DNA from: an uncultured Muribaculaceae bacterium
Lineage (GTDB): Bacteria; Bacteroidota; Bacteroidia; Bacteroidales; Muribaculaceae
Direction: 5' to 3'
DNA: 64,000 bases
Assembly: GCA_958436175.1 (NCBI GenBank)
Contig: CAUBJF010000008.1
Coordinates: forward strand, 1-64,000
Part shown: positions 1 through 8,775 of the stretch, piece by piece
How positions within the stretch are numbered: position 1 is the first letter of the stretch
Layout: each line of letters starts with the position of its first letter
Position numbers and translations under genes: made by a program
The notes under the pieces: model-generated
The model's database searches: none
What the model was told of the DNA's origin: nothing
What the model saw: only the letters and a program-made list of their open reading frames with translations

Positions 1-153
1 ACTTTTTGCCCTAAAAATGTGTTATACAACATCGATTTAACTTCCATTCACAATTCAGAGGCCTTGCTCATTATTAAATAACAAAGTAAGAAGGAAGAAT
101 CTGATGTTTTTTTGAATCGAAGGAAATCCGATGCAAAAACCGGCAAAAATAAA
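1..153. other. gene-free left edge
   Basis: This AT-rich stretch lies downstream of the histidine kinase stop codon. I see no convincing reading frame, RNA gene or clear terminator in it. Any gene that continues to the left is outside the window. Confidence 0.5.
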
Positions 154-1137
154 TCAAAGGGTTATTGCAAAAGTCGTACCGGGTCCGGAAGTCGTCAGGA
201 TACGTATGTCGCCTCCGTGCTGACGGACAATCTGCCGGGAGAGGCACAGGCCTACACCACACCCGCCGGGTTTGGTCGTGAAGAAAGGCTGGAAGATATT
301 GTCGCGTACCTCCGGCGCGATGCCGCATCCGTTATCCTCAACCATTATGTAGGGATGTCCGGCGGACATGGATACCGTCACTCGCACCGACGGATTCGCG
401 GTATCCGCCACGGCATCGAGAGCGTTGCGCAGCATATTGACCATGGCCTGCGCCATTAGGCCGGTATCGATATTGAGCGTCATACCCCTGGCTACAGAGA
501 ACTGGCAGGTATCGGCGGCGAGCCCGCGGCTGCGCGTCTCGAATAGGACAGTGTCCCTGACGTGCCCGAAAAATTCCACGGCTTCCGTCTCGACAAGTTC
601 CGGCGGAGGAAGATGAGTTAGCTGATAATACGAATCCAGGAATCGCTTGATACTCTCGCTCTGCCGGCGTATAAGCGCGAGGGCCTCAAGGCGGCTCCCG
701 TCGGAATAGCGGTCCCAGTGTTTCTCCATGTCGGAGGCAAGAGCAATCACCGGGGTTATGGAATTGCGCATCTCGTGGGTCATGACCTTGAGGATACGGT
801 CGTAGTAGAGCTTACTTGTCTCAAGCTGGGCCGTATTGGTGCGGTAGAGTTCCACGATACGGTTCATCGCCTCTCCCATGCGCCTGAGTTCGGAGCCCGA
901 GAGGCTGAAATCGAAACGCAAAGTAGTGTCGTTCATTTCCAGCGCGCTTACGAAGGTGCTCATCACCCTTACGAGTTTACCGGTTAGCCGCACGATACAA
1001 ATCACGCATATAATACAGCCAATGCAGGCAGTTATAGCCTCCGGGTAATGCCGTGAAATGAAAAGCCACGTAGCCAGGACAGCCGACAGGACTACGGCGG
1101 CAAGCATAATCGCGAAATCAAGCCCGAAGCGTCTCAT
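154..1137 (-). CDS. membrane sensor histidine kinase
   Basis: Predicted inner-membrane histidine kinase that phosphorylates the response regulator encoded just upstream. Two hydrophobic helices (about residues 8-27 and 34-52) flank only a very short external loop, so there is no large periplasmic sensor. A HAMP-like linker follows, then the H-box with the phospho-accepting His at residue 121 in a THEMRN motif. The ATP-binding domain shows the N-box (NMLRNALDAV near 233-242), DNGCG near 268-272, the FFTTK segment and a GxGxGL-like lid near 292-297. At 327 residues it is short. The layout resembles NtrY-like kinases. Its start overlaps the regulator stop as ATGA, so the two are co-translated. 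The stimulus is unknown; the divergent efflux operon is the obvious target. Confidence 0.9.
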   Translation of the reverse strand: MRRFGLDFAIMLAAVVLSAVLATWLFISRHYPEAITACIGCIICVICIVRLTGKLVRVMSTFVSALEMNDTTLRFDFSLSGSELRRMGEAMNRIVELYRTNTAQLETSKLYYDRILKVMTHEMRNSITPVIALASDMEKHWDRYSDGSRLEALALIRRQSESIKRFLDSYYQLTHLPPPELVETEAVEFFGHVRDTVLFETRSRGLAADTCQFSVARGMTLNIDTGLMAQAMVNMLRNALDAVADTANPSVRVTVSMSAGHPYIMVEDNGCGIAPEVRDNIFQPFFTTKPGGCGVGLCLSRQIVRQHGGDIRILTTSGPGTTFAITL

Positions 1138-1712
1138 TTTTTCTTAAGCATATTATAGAGCGTCTGGCGGTTGATGCCCAGCTGCTCGGCCGCCGCGCTG
1201 AGATTGCCTCCGCAAAGATTTATCACGTTGGTGACATGTTCGAGCTTAAGTTCGTCGAGAGTCATGCGGCTTCGCACGCTGTCGCGGCGTTCTATTTCCC
1301 TGGCTTTGTCGACCGAGAGCACGTCGGTCTTTTTACGTCGGTTTTTCTCAATCGCCTTTCGTATTTTTTCGACGAGGAGCTCGTTGTCCCACGGCTTGGT
1401 GACGAAATCCTCGGCCCCGAGCTGCATTGCCTCTACGGCAAGGGGCACATCGCCGAAAGCCGTGATGAGCACTACCGCGGGCGCATCGGCATATTCCTTG
1501 ATACGCCTGAGCCAGAAGAGGCCGTCGCTGCCGTCGAGACGCGAACTGTCGAAATTCATGTCCAGGACAACTGCGTCAAGACCGGCTGCACCTATAATAG
1601 CCGGAATCAGTCTGGGGTCTCCGACCGCCACGACTTCGTCGAACTCATTGCCCAGCACAATCTTCAGTGTCGCCCTTACGGCCGGATTATCGTCGATAAC
1701 AAGAATCTTCAT
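1134..1712 (-). CDS. response regulator, REC plus Fis-type HTH (no AAA+ domain)
   Basis: DNA-binding response regulator of 192 residues. The receiver domain shows the acidic pair D7/D8, phospho-acceptor D51, T84 and K106. A linker leads directly to a C-terminal Fis-type helix-turn-helix (about 155-190), like the last domain of NtrC proteins. The central sigma-54 ATPase domain is absent, so it should act like RegA/PrrA-type regulators on ordinary promoters. I chose the Met that begins MKILVIDD; an in-frame Met five codons earlier would lie upstream of the predicted transcription start. A TACTTTTG box ends 4 bases before the chosen ATG, suggesting a leaderless mRNA. Palindromes in the divergent intergenic region are candidate binding sites. 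Confidence 0.9.
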   Translation of the reverse strand: MKILVIDDNPAVRATLKIVLGNEFDEVVAVGDPRLIPAIIGAAGLDAVVLDMNFDSSRLDGSDGLFWLRRIKEYADAPAVVLITAFGDVPLAVEAMQLGAEDFVTKPWDNELLVEKIRKAIEKNRRKKTDVLSVDKAREIERRDSVRSRMTLDELKLEHVTNVINLCGGNLSAAAEQLGINRQTLYNMLKKK

Positions 1713-1716
1713 GACA

Positions 1717-1724
1717 CAAAAGTA
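1717..1724 (-). promoter_or_regulatory. -7 box of the response regulator gene
   Basis: TACTTTTG on the minus strand matches the Bacteroidetes TAnnTTTG element. Only 4 bases separate it from the ATG at 1712, so transcription should start at or next to the start codon. I find no clear TTTG -33 box at normal spacing. Confidence 0.55.
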
Positions 1725-1762
1725 CAACTAATCCGACCAAAACAGAGCACCTGTCGGCATAT

Positions 1763-1801
1763 TTCGGTACCGAACCGGGGATTGTGTCTATTTTTTAGAC
1801 A
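1763..1801. promoter_or_regulatory. two palindromes between divergent operons, candidate operators
   Basis: A perfect 12-bp palindrome TTCGGTACCGAA lies at 1763-1774. An inverted repeat with arms TGTCTA (1785-1790) and TAGACA (1796-1801) and a T-rich 5-base loop follows. Both sit midway between the divergent regulator and efflux promoters. Dyads are what Fis-type HTH dimers bind, so these are candidate sites for the adjacent response regulator. The role is inferred. Confidence 0.4.
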
Positions 1802-1861
1802 AAATGAAGGCCGAAAAACGCTTTTTCAGTTCCCTCGACAGATTTCGCCGGACTGCCTCGC

Positions 1862-1869
1862 TACTTTTG
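1862..1869 (+). promoter_or_regulatory. -7 box of the efflux operon
   Basis: TACTTTTG fits TAnnTTTG and ends 4 bases before the ATG at 1874, the same spacing as the divergent regulator promoter. The efflux operon is therefore predicted to begin with a leaderless or nearly leaderless transcript. Confidence 0.55.
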
Positions 1870-1873
1870 CAGC

Positions 1874-3163
1874 ATGAAACGGAACTTAGTCATATCATTG
1901 TTTCTCCTGAGCGCCGCCACGGTATGCGCCCGGATGACACTCAACGACTGCCTCATATATGCACGCGACCATGCGCACAACAATATCCTCAACCGTATCG
2001 AGGAGCGCAAGGCCGATGCCGACAAGACGGCGGCAGCCTCGGAACTTATGCCCTATGTTGCCCTGAGCGGCAGCGGCAACCTCAGTTTCGGCCGAAATAT
2101 CGACCCGGAGACAAACACCTACGACAACAAACGCACGCTCTCGACCGGTTTCGGGCTCCAGATGTCGATTCCCCTCTTCGACGGACTCGTGAACGTCAAC
2201 AACCTCAAGGCCGCGAAAATCGGACGGCTGCGACGCGACGAGATATCGCAGATCGAGGAAGACCGCATCTCCCTCGAAGTGATAAAGGCCTTCTACAACG
2301 TATCGTACTGCAAAGCCATGGTCGGGCAGATGAAGCAGCAGTACGACCGCGACAGCATCGACCTCAGGGCCACCGAACGGTGCATGGAGGCAGGCACCAA
2401 GAGCGGCGCCGACGTTGCCGAGATGCGCGCCCTCCTTGCCAGCGACGAATACGAGCTTGCCAACCAGCGCAACCTCCTCTCCAAGGCATACCTGAAACTG
2501 CGAACGACGATGGGTATGGAGCCGGACGACAGCCCACTCGAGCTCGTAGAGGAGGAGAAAGGGCTCGACGGAAGCTCCTACGCCAAGAATCCACGCATCG
2601 CCGATGCCGAGCTGGAAGTGCGGCAGAGCACGTACAATCTGCGCGCCGCCCGCGGCGAGTTCTCACCGCGCATATCGCTCAGCGGAGGAGTCTCGACTTC
2701 CTACTACCGCATGCTCGGCGACGGGACAACAGCACCGAACTTCAGGGAGCAATGGAAAAACAACATGGGCCAGTACATAGGCGTATCGGTGTCCATCCCC
2801 CTGTTTACGGGCCTGTCGACAGTCAGCCGACTCAAACGGGCACGGCTTGAAATGATGGCCAGCCGCGTACGCCTCGACCAGACAAGATACGAAGTCGAGC
2901 GTGAGACTGCCGAAGCAGCCCTCGACCTCCGCGCCGCCACCGACGAGCTGACAGCGGCCACAAAACGCCTCGAAGCGGAAGAAATAGCCTTCAAGGCCGT
3001 GCGGCGAAAATTCGAACTCGGAAGCGCCTCAGCCATCGACCTCTATACCTCCGGCGCAAAGCTCGCCACTGCCCGTGCCGGGTACGAAGGGAAAAGAATA
3101 CAGCGTATCATCAGCGAAATCACACTTGAATATTATCACGGCAAGAAACTCATAAAGGAATAA
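1874..3163 (+). CDS. TolC-family outer membrane efflux protein
   Basis: Outer-membrane channel subunit of a tripartite export pump. A cleavable signal peptide covers about the first 20 residues. The 429-residue length and two long helical repeats of the OEP type fit TolC/NodT proteins: the first half contains an ALxxxxADKTAA-like coiled region and the second half a matching one (LRAATDELTAATKRLEAEE near 350-370). It is the first gene of a four-gene operon, followed after 5 bases by the HlyD-type adaptor. Regulation by the divergent two-component system is likely from position alone. The exported substrate cannot be told from sequence. Confidence 0.92.
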   Translation: MKRNLVISLFLLSAATVCARMTLNDCLIYARDHAHNNILNRIEERKADADKTAAASELMPYVALSGSGNLSFGRNIDPETNTYDNKRTLSTGFGLQMSIPLFDGLVNVNNLKAAKIGRLRRDEISQIEEDRISLEVIKAFYNVSYCKAMVGQMKQQYDRDSIDLRATERCMEAGTKSGADVAEMRALLASDEYELANQRNLLSKAYLKLRTTMGMEPDDSPLELVEEEKGLDGSSYAKNPRIADAELEVRQSTYNLRAARGEFSPRISLSGGVSTSYYRMLGDGTTAPNFREQWKNNMGQYIGVSVSIPLFTGLSTVSRLKRARLEMMASRVRLDQTRYEVERETAEAALDLRAATDELTAATKRLEAEEIAFKAVRRKFELGSASAIDLYTSGAKLATARAGYEGKRIQRIISEITLEYYHGKKLIKE

Positions 3164-3168
3164 AGACC

Positions 3169-4422
3169 ATGGACACTGAAATAAAACACAGATATCCCCT
3201 CCTCCGCAAATACGGCTGGCCCGTACTGGCTGCGGCACTCCTCGCAGCGACAGGAATCTGGGGCTGGCGCACGTCGCGACACTCTTCGTACAGCACCGAC
3301 GGGACGGCACTCATCATAGAAGAAGTCACACACGGAATGTTCGACGACTACATACGCCTCAACGGAAAGGTAGAGACGGGAGTCATAGTCCAGGTATCGG
3401 CCCTCGAAACGGGAATAGTAGAAAAGAAATGGGTCGAGGAAGGCGCGATGGTACAAGCCGGCGACATCATCCTCACCCTCCACAACCCCAACCTCCAGCA
3501 GCAGATTCTCGATTCCGAATCGCAGCTTGCCGAGAAGCAGAACATGCTGCGCGACACGGAGATAGCGATGGAAAAGGAACGACTGCAAATCAAGCAGGAC
3601 CTCCTGGCCGCCCGTACGGAACTCAACCGCAAACGCCGTGCGGCCGAGCAGCAGGCCACCCTCTACAACGAGAATCTCACCTCGAAAGAAGAATACCTGA
3701 AGGCACAGGAAGACTACCAGCTCGCGAAAGAGACCCTCGACCTCCTGCAGAGCCGTCTGAGGCAGGATTCGCTCTATCGCTCCGTCCAGGTGGCCATGAT
3801 GAGGGAAAGTCTGCACAACATGCAGGAGAATTTCACCCTCGTCCGTCAGCGCGCCGACAACCTGAACATACGTGCGTCACATTCGGGCCAGCTGGGGACA
3901 CTGAATGCGGAGCTCGGACAGAACATCGCCTCAGGCCAGCAGGTAGGACAGATAAACATCCTCGACAACTATAAGATCTCAGTCAGCATCGACGAACACT
4001 ACATCGACCGCGTGGTCCCCGGCCTCAAAGCCGACGGCCGCAAGCAGAACCACACTCTCGGCCTGACGCTGAAGAAAATATATCCCGAAGTGACACAAGG
4101 CCAGTTCAAGGCCGACCTCACCATCGACAGCGGGCTGCCCGACAATATACGCGTAGGCCAGGCCTACCCCGTCGACCTTGTCCTCGGAGAGGCCACGGAA
4201 GCCGTCATGATTCCGAGAGGCTCCTTCTTCCAGAGCACCGGGGGCAAATGGGTCTACGTCGTCGACAAGGACGGACGCACGGCCACGCGCCGCGACATCA
4301 GGATCGGGCGCCAGAACTACAAGTTCTACGAAGTCCTCGAAGGACTTATGCCCGGCGAGCGGGTCATAACAAGCTCATACTCCGCTTTCGGGGATGTCGA
4401 CAAGATTATAATCAAAAAATAA
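3169..4422 (+). CDS. HlyD/MacA-type periplasmic adaptor
   Basis: Membrane-fusion protein linking an inner-membrane ABC transporter to the TolC-type channel. It has a short cytoplasmic N-terminus, one transmembrane helix (about residues 17-33), then a biotinyl-lipoyl-like strand region (VSALETGIVEKKWVEEGAMV, near 68-87), a long alpha-helical hairpin (about 105-225) and a C-terminal beta-barrel and membrane-proximal part ending in VITSSYSAFGDVDKIIIKK. Its 417 residues are normal for the family. The next gene, an ABC ATPase, starts 13 bases downstream, and the gene set TolC/HlyD/ATPase/FtsX matches MacAB-type systems. Confidence 0.92.
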   Translation: MDTEIKHRYPLLRKYGWPVLAAALLAATGIWGWRTSRHSSYSTDGTALIIEEVTHGMFDDYIRLNGKVETGVIVQVSALETGIVEKKWVEEGAMVQAGDIILTLHNPNLQQQILDSESQLAEKQNMLRDTEIAMEKERLQIKQDLLAARTELNRKRRAAEQQATLYNENLTSKEEYLKAQEDYQLAKETLDLLQSRLRQDSLYRSVQVAMMRESLHNMQENFTLVRQRADNLNIRASHSGQLGTLNAELGQNIASGQQVGQINILDNYKISVSIDEHYIDRVVPGLKADGRKQNHTLGLTLKKIYPEVTQGQFKADLTIDSGLPDNIRVGQAYPVDLVLGEATEAVMIPRGSFFQSTGGKWVYVVDKDGRTATRRDIRIGRQNYKFYEVLEGLMPGERVITSSYSAFGDVDKIIIKK

Positions 4423-4435
4423 AACTATATAAGCA

Positions 4436-5119
4436 ATGAACATCGAAATTAAAAACGTAGGAAAGGTGTTCCGCACGGACAGTGTGCAGACCCAGGCGCT
4501 CAACAACGTATCGCTACGCGTCGCCGACGGGGAATTCGTAGCCATCATGGGCCCGTCGGGTTGCGGCAAGTCTACCCTCCTGAACATCCTCGGACTGCTT
4601 GACAACCCGACTACGGGAGAGTATTTCCTGGACGGCAAAGAAGTGGGACATCTCAAGGAAAGCCAGCGCACCGAATACCGCAAGGGCAGGATAGGCTTCG
4701 TGTTCCAGTCGTTCAACCTTATCGAGGGCATGAACATCCGCGACAACATAATGCTGCCGCTCAACAACCTGCCACTGTCGAAAGAAGAGAAGAACAGTCG
4801 CGTCGACGAAGCGATGCGGCGCATGGGCATCTCGCACCGCAGCCGACATCTGCCCTCGCAGCTCTCAGGCGGCCAGCAGCAGCGTGCCGCCATAGCACGT
4901 GCCATCGTTGCGCGACCAGGCCTTATACTCGCCGACGAACCGACCGGCAACCTCGATTCCAAGAACGGTGCCGAGGTGATGGAACTCCTGACGGAGCTTC
5001 ACCGCGAAGGCTCGACAATCGTGATGGTGACCCACTCGCAGAAGGATGCGGCGGCGGCCGACTACATCGTCAATCTTTTCGACGGCCAGATAGTAGAGAA
5101 CCTTAAAGACAGAATGTAA
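4436..5119 (+). CDS. ABC transporter ATP-binding protein (MacB/LolD type)
   Basis: Cytoplasmic ATPase that powers the adjacent permease. Walker A GPSGCGKST lies at residues 39-47, the Q-loop in FVFQSFNL, the signature LSGGQQQR near 142-149, Walker B with catalytic Glu in LILADEPTGNLDS, and the H-loop in MVTHSQ. The 227-residue size and the NLDS segment after Walker B are typical of the LolD/FtsE/MacB subfamily, which work by mechanotransmission rather than by moving substrate through the membrane. The permease begins 7 bases after its stop. Confidence 0.94.
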   Translation: MNIEIKNVGKVFRTDSVQTQALNNVSLRVADGEFVAIMGPSGCGKSTLLNILGLLDNPTTGEYFLDGKEVGHLKESQRTEYRKGRIGFVFQSFNLIEGMNIRDNIMLPLNNLPLSKEEKNSRVDEAMRRMGISHRSRHLPSQLSGGQQQRAAIARAIVARPGLILADEPTGNLDSKNGAEVMELLTELHREGSTIVMVTHSQKDAAAADYIVNLFDGQIVENLKDRM

Positions 5120-5126
5120 GACGGCC

Positions 5127-7496
5127 ATGCTAAGATTCTTCACAAACGACCTGAGGCGCAATATCACGAAAATCGTATGCCTCACCGTCGGACTCTCCGT
5201 CGGATTCCTCCTGGTTGCCAAGGTATATTTTGAAGAGACCTACGACACATGCTTCCGCGACTACGAACGGCTCTACAGAGTGACAGAAAGCATAGTCCAG
5301 AACGATGAGTCCAAAGAATACGGTCAGACTGCCGGTGCCATCGCCCCCGGCCTGAAACGCTACTGCCCCCAGGTGGAAAGCGCTACACGTCGCACCGGCT
5401 TCCTCGGTCAGGACATCATCCGTCTCGACGACGGACGCACTTTCGAAATCGAAGGCATCAGCCTGGCCGACTCCTGCTTTTTCGACGTGTTCCCTACGGA
5501 AACAGTCGCAGGTGACCTCCATACTTCCTTGGAAACCCAGAGCACATGCGTGATTCCGCGTTCGCTCGCCGACAAGATAGGAGGCGATGTAATCGGCCTG
5601 CGGTTCTGTGCGCCAAGCTTCACGGAGAGTTATAAGGCTACCATAGGAGGCGTATACGAGGATTTCCCACTGAACAGTTCGATATCCAACGACGTGTATC
5701 TCAGCCTGCCGTCCATAGGTCTCTTCTCCTACGACGGCCGCGACAACTGGGTAGGCAACGACCGTTATAAAAGCTATGTGCGCCTTGCGAAGGGGACAAA
5801 ACCCGAAGACCTCAAGCCCGGCATCCGCAAGATGCTTGAAGAGAACGTGGATGAAGAAGCCCTCACGGTATTCCACTTCGACATAGGGGTCGAAGAGCTT
5901 GTCGGAGTGCACACAGGTCAGAACGACATCAGGATAATGATATGGATTCTGTCGCTTCTTGCCCTGATAATGCTGATGAGCGCCGGGCTCAACTACCTGC
6001 TGATCGTAATCGGCCAGATGAGCAAACGCGGCAAGGAGATGGCCGTGCGGAAATGCTACGGGACGAGCAACGCCTGTATATTCGGCCGCGTAATGGGCGA
6101 AAGCCTCTTCTTCCTGCTCCTGTCGACAGGTCTTGCCGTTCTCCTTGTGTTCTGCTTCCCGGAACAATGCCGCCAGCTCCTTGGCTACACTCCCGGTGAG
6201 CTTCTCACAACCGGAAATGTATGGCTCGTCGAAGGTGCCGTATGCATCGGGCTCCTGATCGTCACCGGAGCCGTCCCGGCGTGGATGTACTGCCGCACGC
6301 CGGTCGCCCACGCTTTCCGAAACGGCACAAAGAACCGCAAGACCTGGAAACTGGCCCTCCTCGCCGTACAGTTCTTCGCCTCCGGACTGCTGATGTGCAT
6401 GCTCGTCCTGGTCGGAAGGCAGTATGCCATGATATGCGATACGGACATGGGCTATGAATATGAAAACGTAGGGTACGTAGATCTCAGCGGAGTCCCGGAA
6501 GAAACGCGCCACGCTCTCGTCTCGGAACTGAAACGTCTCGGCGGTGTCGAGTCTGTGGCCTCAGCCTATCAGGATTTTACAATGATGCCAGCAGGGAACA
6601 ACGTCTGGACAGGCGACAACCATGTAAACCAGGTAAACGTCGCCGACATGTACTACGCCAACCCGGAGCTGATCGAGACACTCGGCATGAAACTGCTGCA
6701 GGGAGAGACTTTCCGTCCCGATGCCGACTCTACCGTCCACCAGGTCATTGTCGAGAAGGGCTTCATCGACATCATGAAAAAACATTTCGGCGTTACCGAC
6801 GACAACATCATCGGCCGGACTTTCAAAATCACGGAACACGTCGGTCTTGACGGCGTCGAAGAGTTTACCATATGCGGAGTTATCGGCGACATGAAACGCA
6901 ATGGCTTCATCAACGGTATCGCCGATACCCGTGCCGGTGTCTTATTCCCGACCAACCATACAATGAACAATCTCTACGTGCGTTTCTCACGCCTTACTCC
7001 GGAGGCACTGAAAAAAGCCCAGGATGTGATCGCGAACGTGATCACTACGCGTGAGATCTACATCACCCCGTACAAGTCGTACGTCGATTTGCTGACGGAA
7101 CCGGTGCGCCGCTTCGGAACATCCGTCATGGTGATAAGCATAAGTATCATCATCATCGCGCTGATAGGCCTCTTAGGCTATACGACCGACGAAGTTCAGC
7201 GCCGTGCCAAGGAAATCGCCATCCGCAAGGTCACAGGCACCTCGGCATCGATGATAGTACGGCTGTTCTGCCTCGACATACTCAAGGTGGCGCTCCCCTC
7301 CCTCATCGCCGGAGGCGCTGTGGCAATGATTATAGGCCGCAAATGGCTGTCGCAGTTCACGGTACAGGTGTCGCTCTCGCCTGTAACGATGGTGCTGTGC
7401 ATAGTATTCCTGCTGCTCCTGCTCATGGCCGTAGTCGCCGCCAACAGCCTGAGCCTTGCCCGCAGCAACCCCGTCGACCATCTCCGCAACGAATAG
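5127..7496 (+). CDS. MacB/FtsX-type ABC permease
   Basis: Inner-membrane permease of 789 residues. It contains two FtsX-like units: an N-terminal helix (about 14-31), a large periplasmic domain, a helix group near 270-400, then a second periplasmic domain and a final group of three helices (about 665-780). Each unit carries the family motif after its first helix, RGKEMAVRKCYGTS and RAKEIAIRKVTGTS. The double arrangement is typical of Bacteroidetes permeases next to a separate ATPase gene. It ends the operon, followed by a hairpin at 7521-7553. Candidate cargos are antimicrobial peptides, lipids or small toxins; the sequence does not decide. Confidence 0.92.
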   Translation: MLRFFTNDLRRNITKIVCLTVGLSVGFLLVAKVYFEETYDTCFRDYERLYRVTESIVQNDESKEYGQTAGAIAPGLKRYCPQVESATRRTGFLGQDIIRLDDGRTFEIEGISLADSCFFDVFPTETVAGDLHTSLETQSTCVIPRSLADKIGGDVIGLRFCAPSFTESYKATIGGVYEDFPLNSSISNDVYLSLPSIGLFSYDGRDNWVGNDRYKSYVRLAKGTKPEDLKPGIRKMLEENVDEEALTVFHFDIGVEELVGVHTGQNDIRIMIWILSLLALIMLMSAGLNYLLIVIGQMSKRGKEMAVRKCYGTSNACIFGRVMGESLFFLLLSTGLAVLLVFCFPEQCRQLLGYTPGELLTTGNVWLVEGAVCIGLLIVTGAVPAWMYCRTPVAHAFRNGTKNRKTWKLALLAVQFFASGLLMCMLVLVGRQYAMICDTDMGYEYENVGYVDLSGVPEETRHALVSELKRLGGVESVASAYQDFTMMPAGNNVWTGDNHVNQVNVADMYYANPELIETLGMKLLQGETFRPDADSTVHQVIVEKGFIDIMKKHFGVTDDNIIGRTFKITEHVGLDGVEEFTICGVIGDMKRNGFINGIADTRAGVLFPTNHTMNNLYVRFSRLTPEALKKAQDVIANVITTREIYITPYKSYVDLLTEPVRRFGTSVMVISISIIIIALIGLLGYTTDEVQRRAKEIAIRKVTGTSASMIVRLFCLDILKVALPSLIAGGAVAMIIGRKWLSQFTVQVSLSPVTMVLCIVFLLLLLMAVVAANSLSLARSNPVDHLRNE

Positions 7497-7520
7497 ACGA
7501 CATAATATTGATTTGATACA

Positions 7521-7553
7521 GAACCGTGTCCCCGACCTCTCGGGGCGCGGTTC
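7521..7553. terminator. hairpin between convergent genes
   Basis: Arms GAACCG...CCCCGA and TCGGGG...CGGTTC form a stem of about 14 pairs with one irregularity, followed by GATTCTT on the plus strand. It lies between the end of the efflux operon and the end of the minus-strand outer-membrane gene, so it probably serves both directions. Confidence 0.6.
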
Positions 7554-7570
7554 GATTCTTAACCATCTTG

Positions 7571-8101
7571 TTATTGAAATTCTATGCCTATCCTGACCGA
7601 AGGCATCATTTTCCATCCGGACTTATCTATAGAATGTATCGACAGTCCGGCGCCGATATTGAGGGATATCTTACGACCCCACGAGCAATGATAGCCGATC
7701 GACGGATTGATGAACAGACGGTCGCTGTTATAACCGCGCCAGGACTTAAAAAAAGAACCTATCCTCACATCGGCGAACAAGGGCACCTTTCCCATCCTCC
7801 AGTCGGCACGTCCTGCGACAAAGATGGGAGAATCAATCCCAAAGGATGACCATTCAAAGTTGTACGTGACAAAGCAGATGCCTATGCCGCCACCAACGAA
7901 GAAATGCTCGTTGAACTGATAGCCGTGCGTGGTGGTTACACCCGACACACTGTAGACGATATCGCGGTCATTGGAATACTTCTTCTCGAACAGAGCCTCG
8001 CCATTCAAGTCGACGAAACCACGATAACCAGTCTTGGGAGCTTGAGAATACGCAAAAACCGCCGACAAGCCCAAGATTATAGATAATAGAAATAGCTTCA
8101 T
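7571..8101 (-). CDS. small outer membrane beta-barrel-like protein, unknown function
   Basis: This 176-residue protein has a clear signal peptide (residues 1-19, cut after AYS) and then alternating hydrophobic/polar segments rich in Gly, Tyr, Phe and Trp, for example FFVGGGIGICFVTYNF and ISLNIGAGLSIHSI. That pattern is typical of small outer-membrane beta-barrels such as those grouped as porin family or OmpX-like. The last strand ends in RIGIEFQ; the usual terminal aromatic residue is followed here by Gln. I cannot name a function. It is convergent with the efflux operon and shows lower GC than that operon. Confidence 0.7.
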   Translation of the reverse strand: MKLFLLSIILGLSAVFAYSQAPKTGYRGFVDLNGEALFEKKYSNDRDIVYSVSGVTTTHGYQFNEHFFVGGGIGICFVTYNFEWSSFGIDSPIFVAGRADWRMGKVPLFADVRIGSFFKSWRGYNSDRLFINPSIGYHCSWGRKISLNIGAGLSIHSIDKSGWKMMPSVRIGIEFQ

Positions 8102-8282
8102 GCTGATAATTCAAGATTGGTTCGATGGGAAGATGAGCAGTGGCTTCTATCTTTCCCCTTTCGCTCTCTAACGGCCTTAACCACCCGGTTATTATTGACT
8201 TTACAGATATTTATCCGCATTTATGAAACTTTCGTGAGTAAATCTGCATCTAACAAGGCATAACAAACAAACCACACGCAGA

Positions 8283-8774
8283 ATGACAGACCCACCGATA
8301 AACGAAAGGGATTTTGCCTCGCTCATAAAGCTGCACTCCCGGATCATCAACAAAGTCAGCTATTTCTATGCTACCGACAAATTTCCATTTGAAGACCTTC
8401 GGCAGGAAATCTATGTCAACATCTGGCTGGGATTAAAACAGTTTCGAGCTGAAAGCAATATTTCCACATGGATTTATCGGGTAGCAGTAAATTCGGCTCT
8501 CATGGCCTTGCGCTCGTCAAAATCAACTATAGAAACCGTGTCGGTTGATTTTGGTCTGCTCCACCTCTCTTCCGAGATTGACGATGCGCAAAAGGAGAAT
8601 CTTCAAGTTCTACACTCACTAATTAATAGACTTGAAGATATAGAGAAAGCTATCATACTCCTTTGGCTTGATGAGTATTCATATGATGAAATTGCAGATA
8701 CCCTCGGACTTAAGCGCAACACTGTCGCAGTCAAAATTCACCGCATCAAAGACAAACTCGCTAAACAGATATAA
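8283..8774 (+). CDS. ECF-type RNA polymerase sigma factor
   Basis: Sigma factor of 163 residues with region 2 (FPFEDLRQEIYVNIWLGLKQF, ending in a STWIYRVAVN segment) and region 4 with a C-terminal helix-turn-helix (YDEIADTLGLKRNTVAVKIHRIKDKL, about 132-158). It should direct RNA polymerase to a small set of promoters, usually including its own. The following gene starts 1 base after its stop and encodes a membrane protein, the usual place for the controlling anti-sigma factor. Codon use and GC are lower than in the efflux operon, so this pair may be accessory. Confidence 0.9.
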   Translation: MTDPPINERDFASLIKLHSRIINKVSYFYATDKFPFEDLRQEIYVNIWLGLKQFRAESNISTWIYRVAVNSALMALRSSKSTIETVSVDFGLLHLSSEIDDAQKENLQVLHSLINRLEDIEKAIILLWLDEYSYDEIADTLGLKRNTVAVKIHRIKDKLAKQI

Positions 8775-8775
8775 T

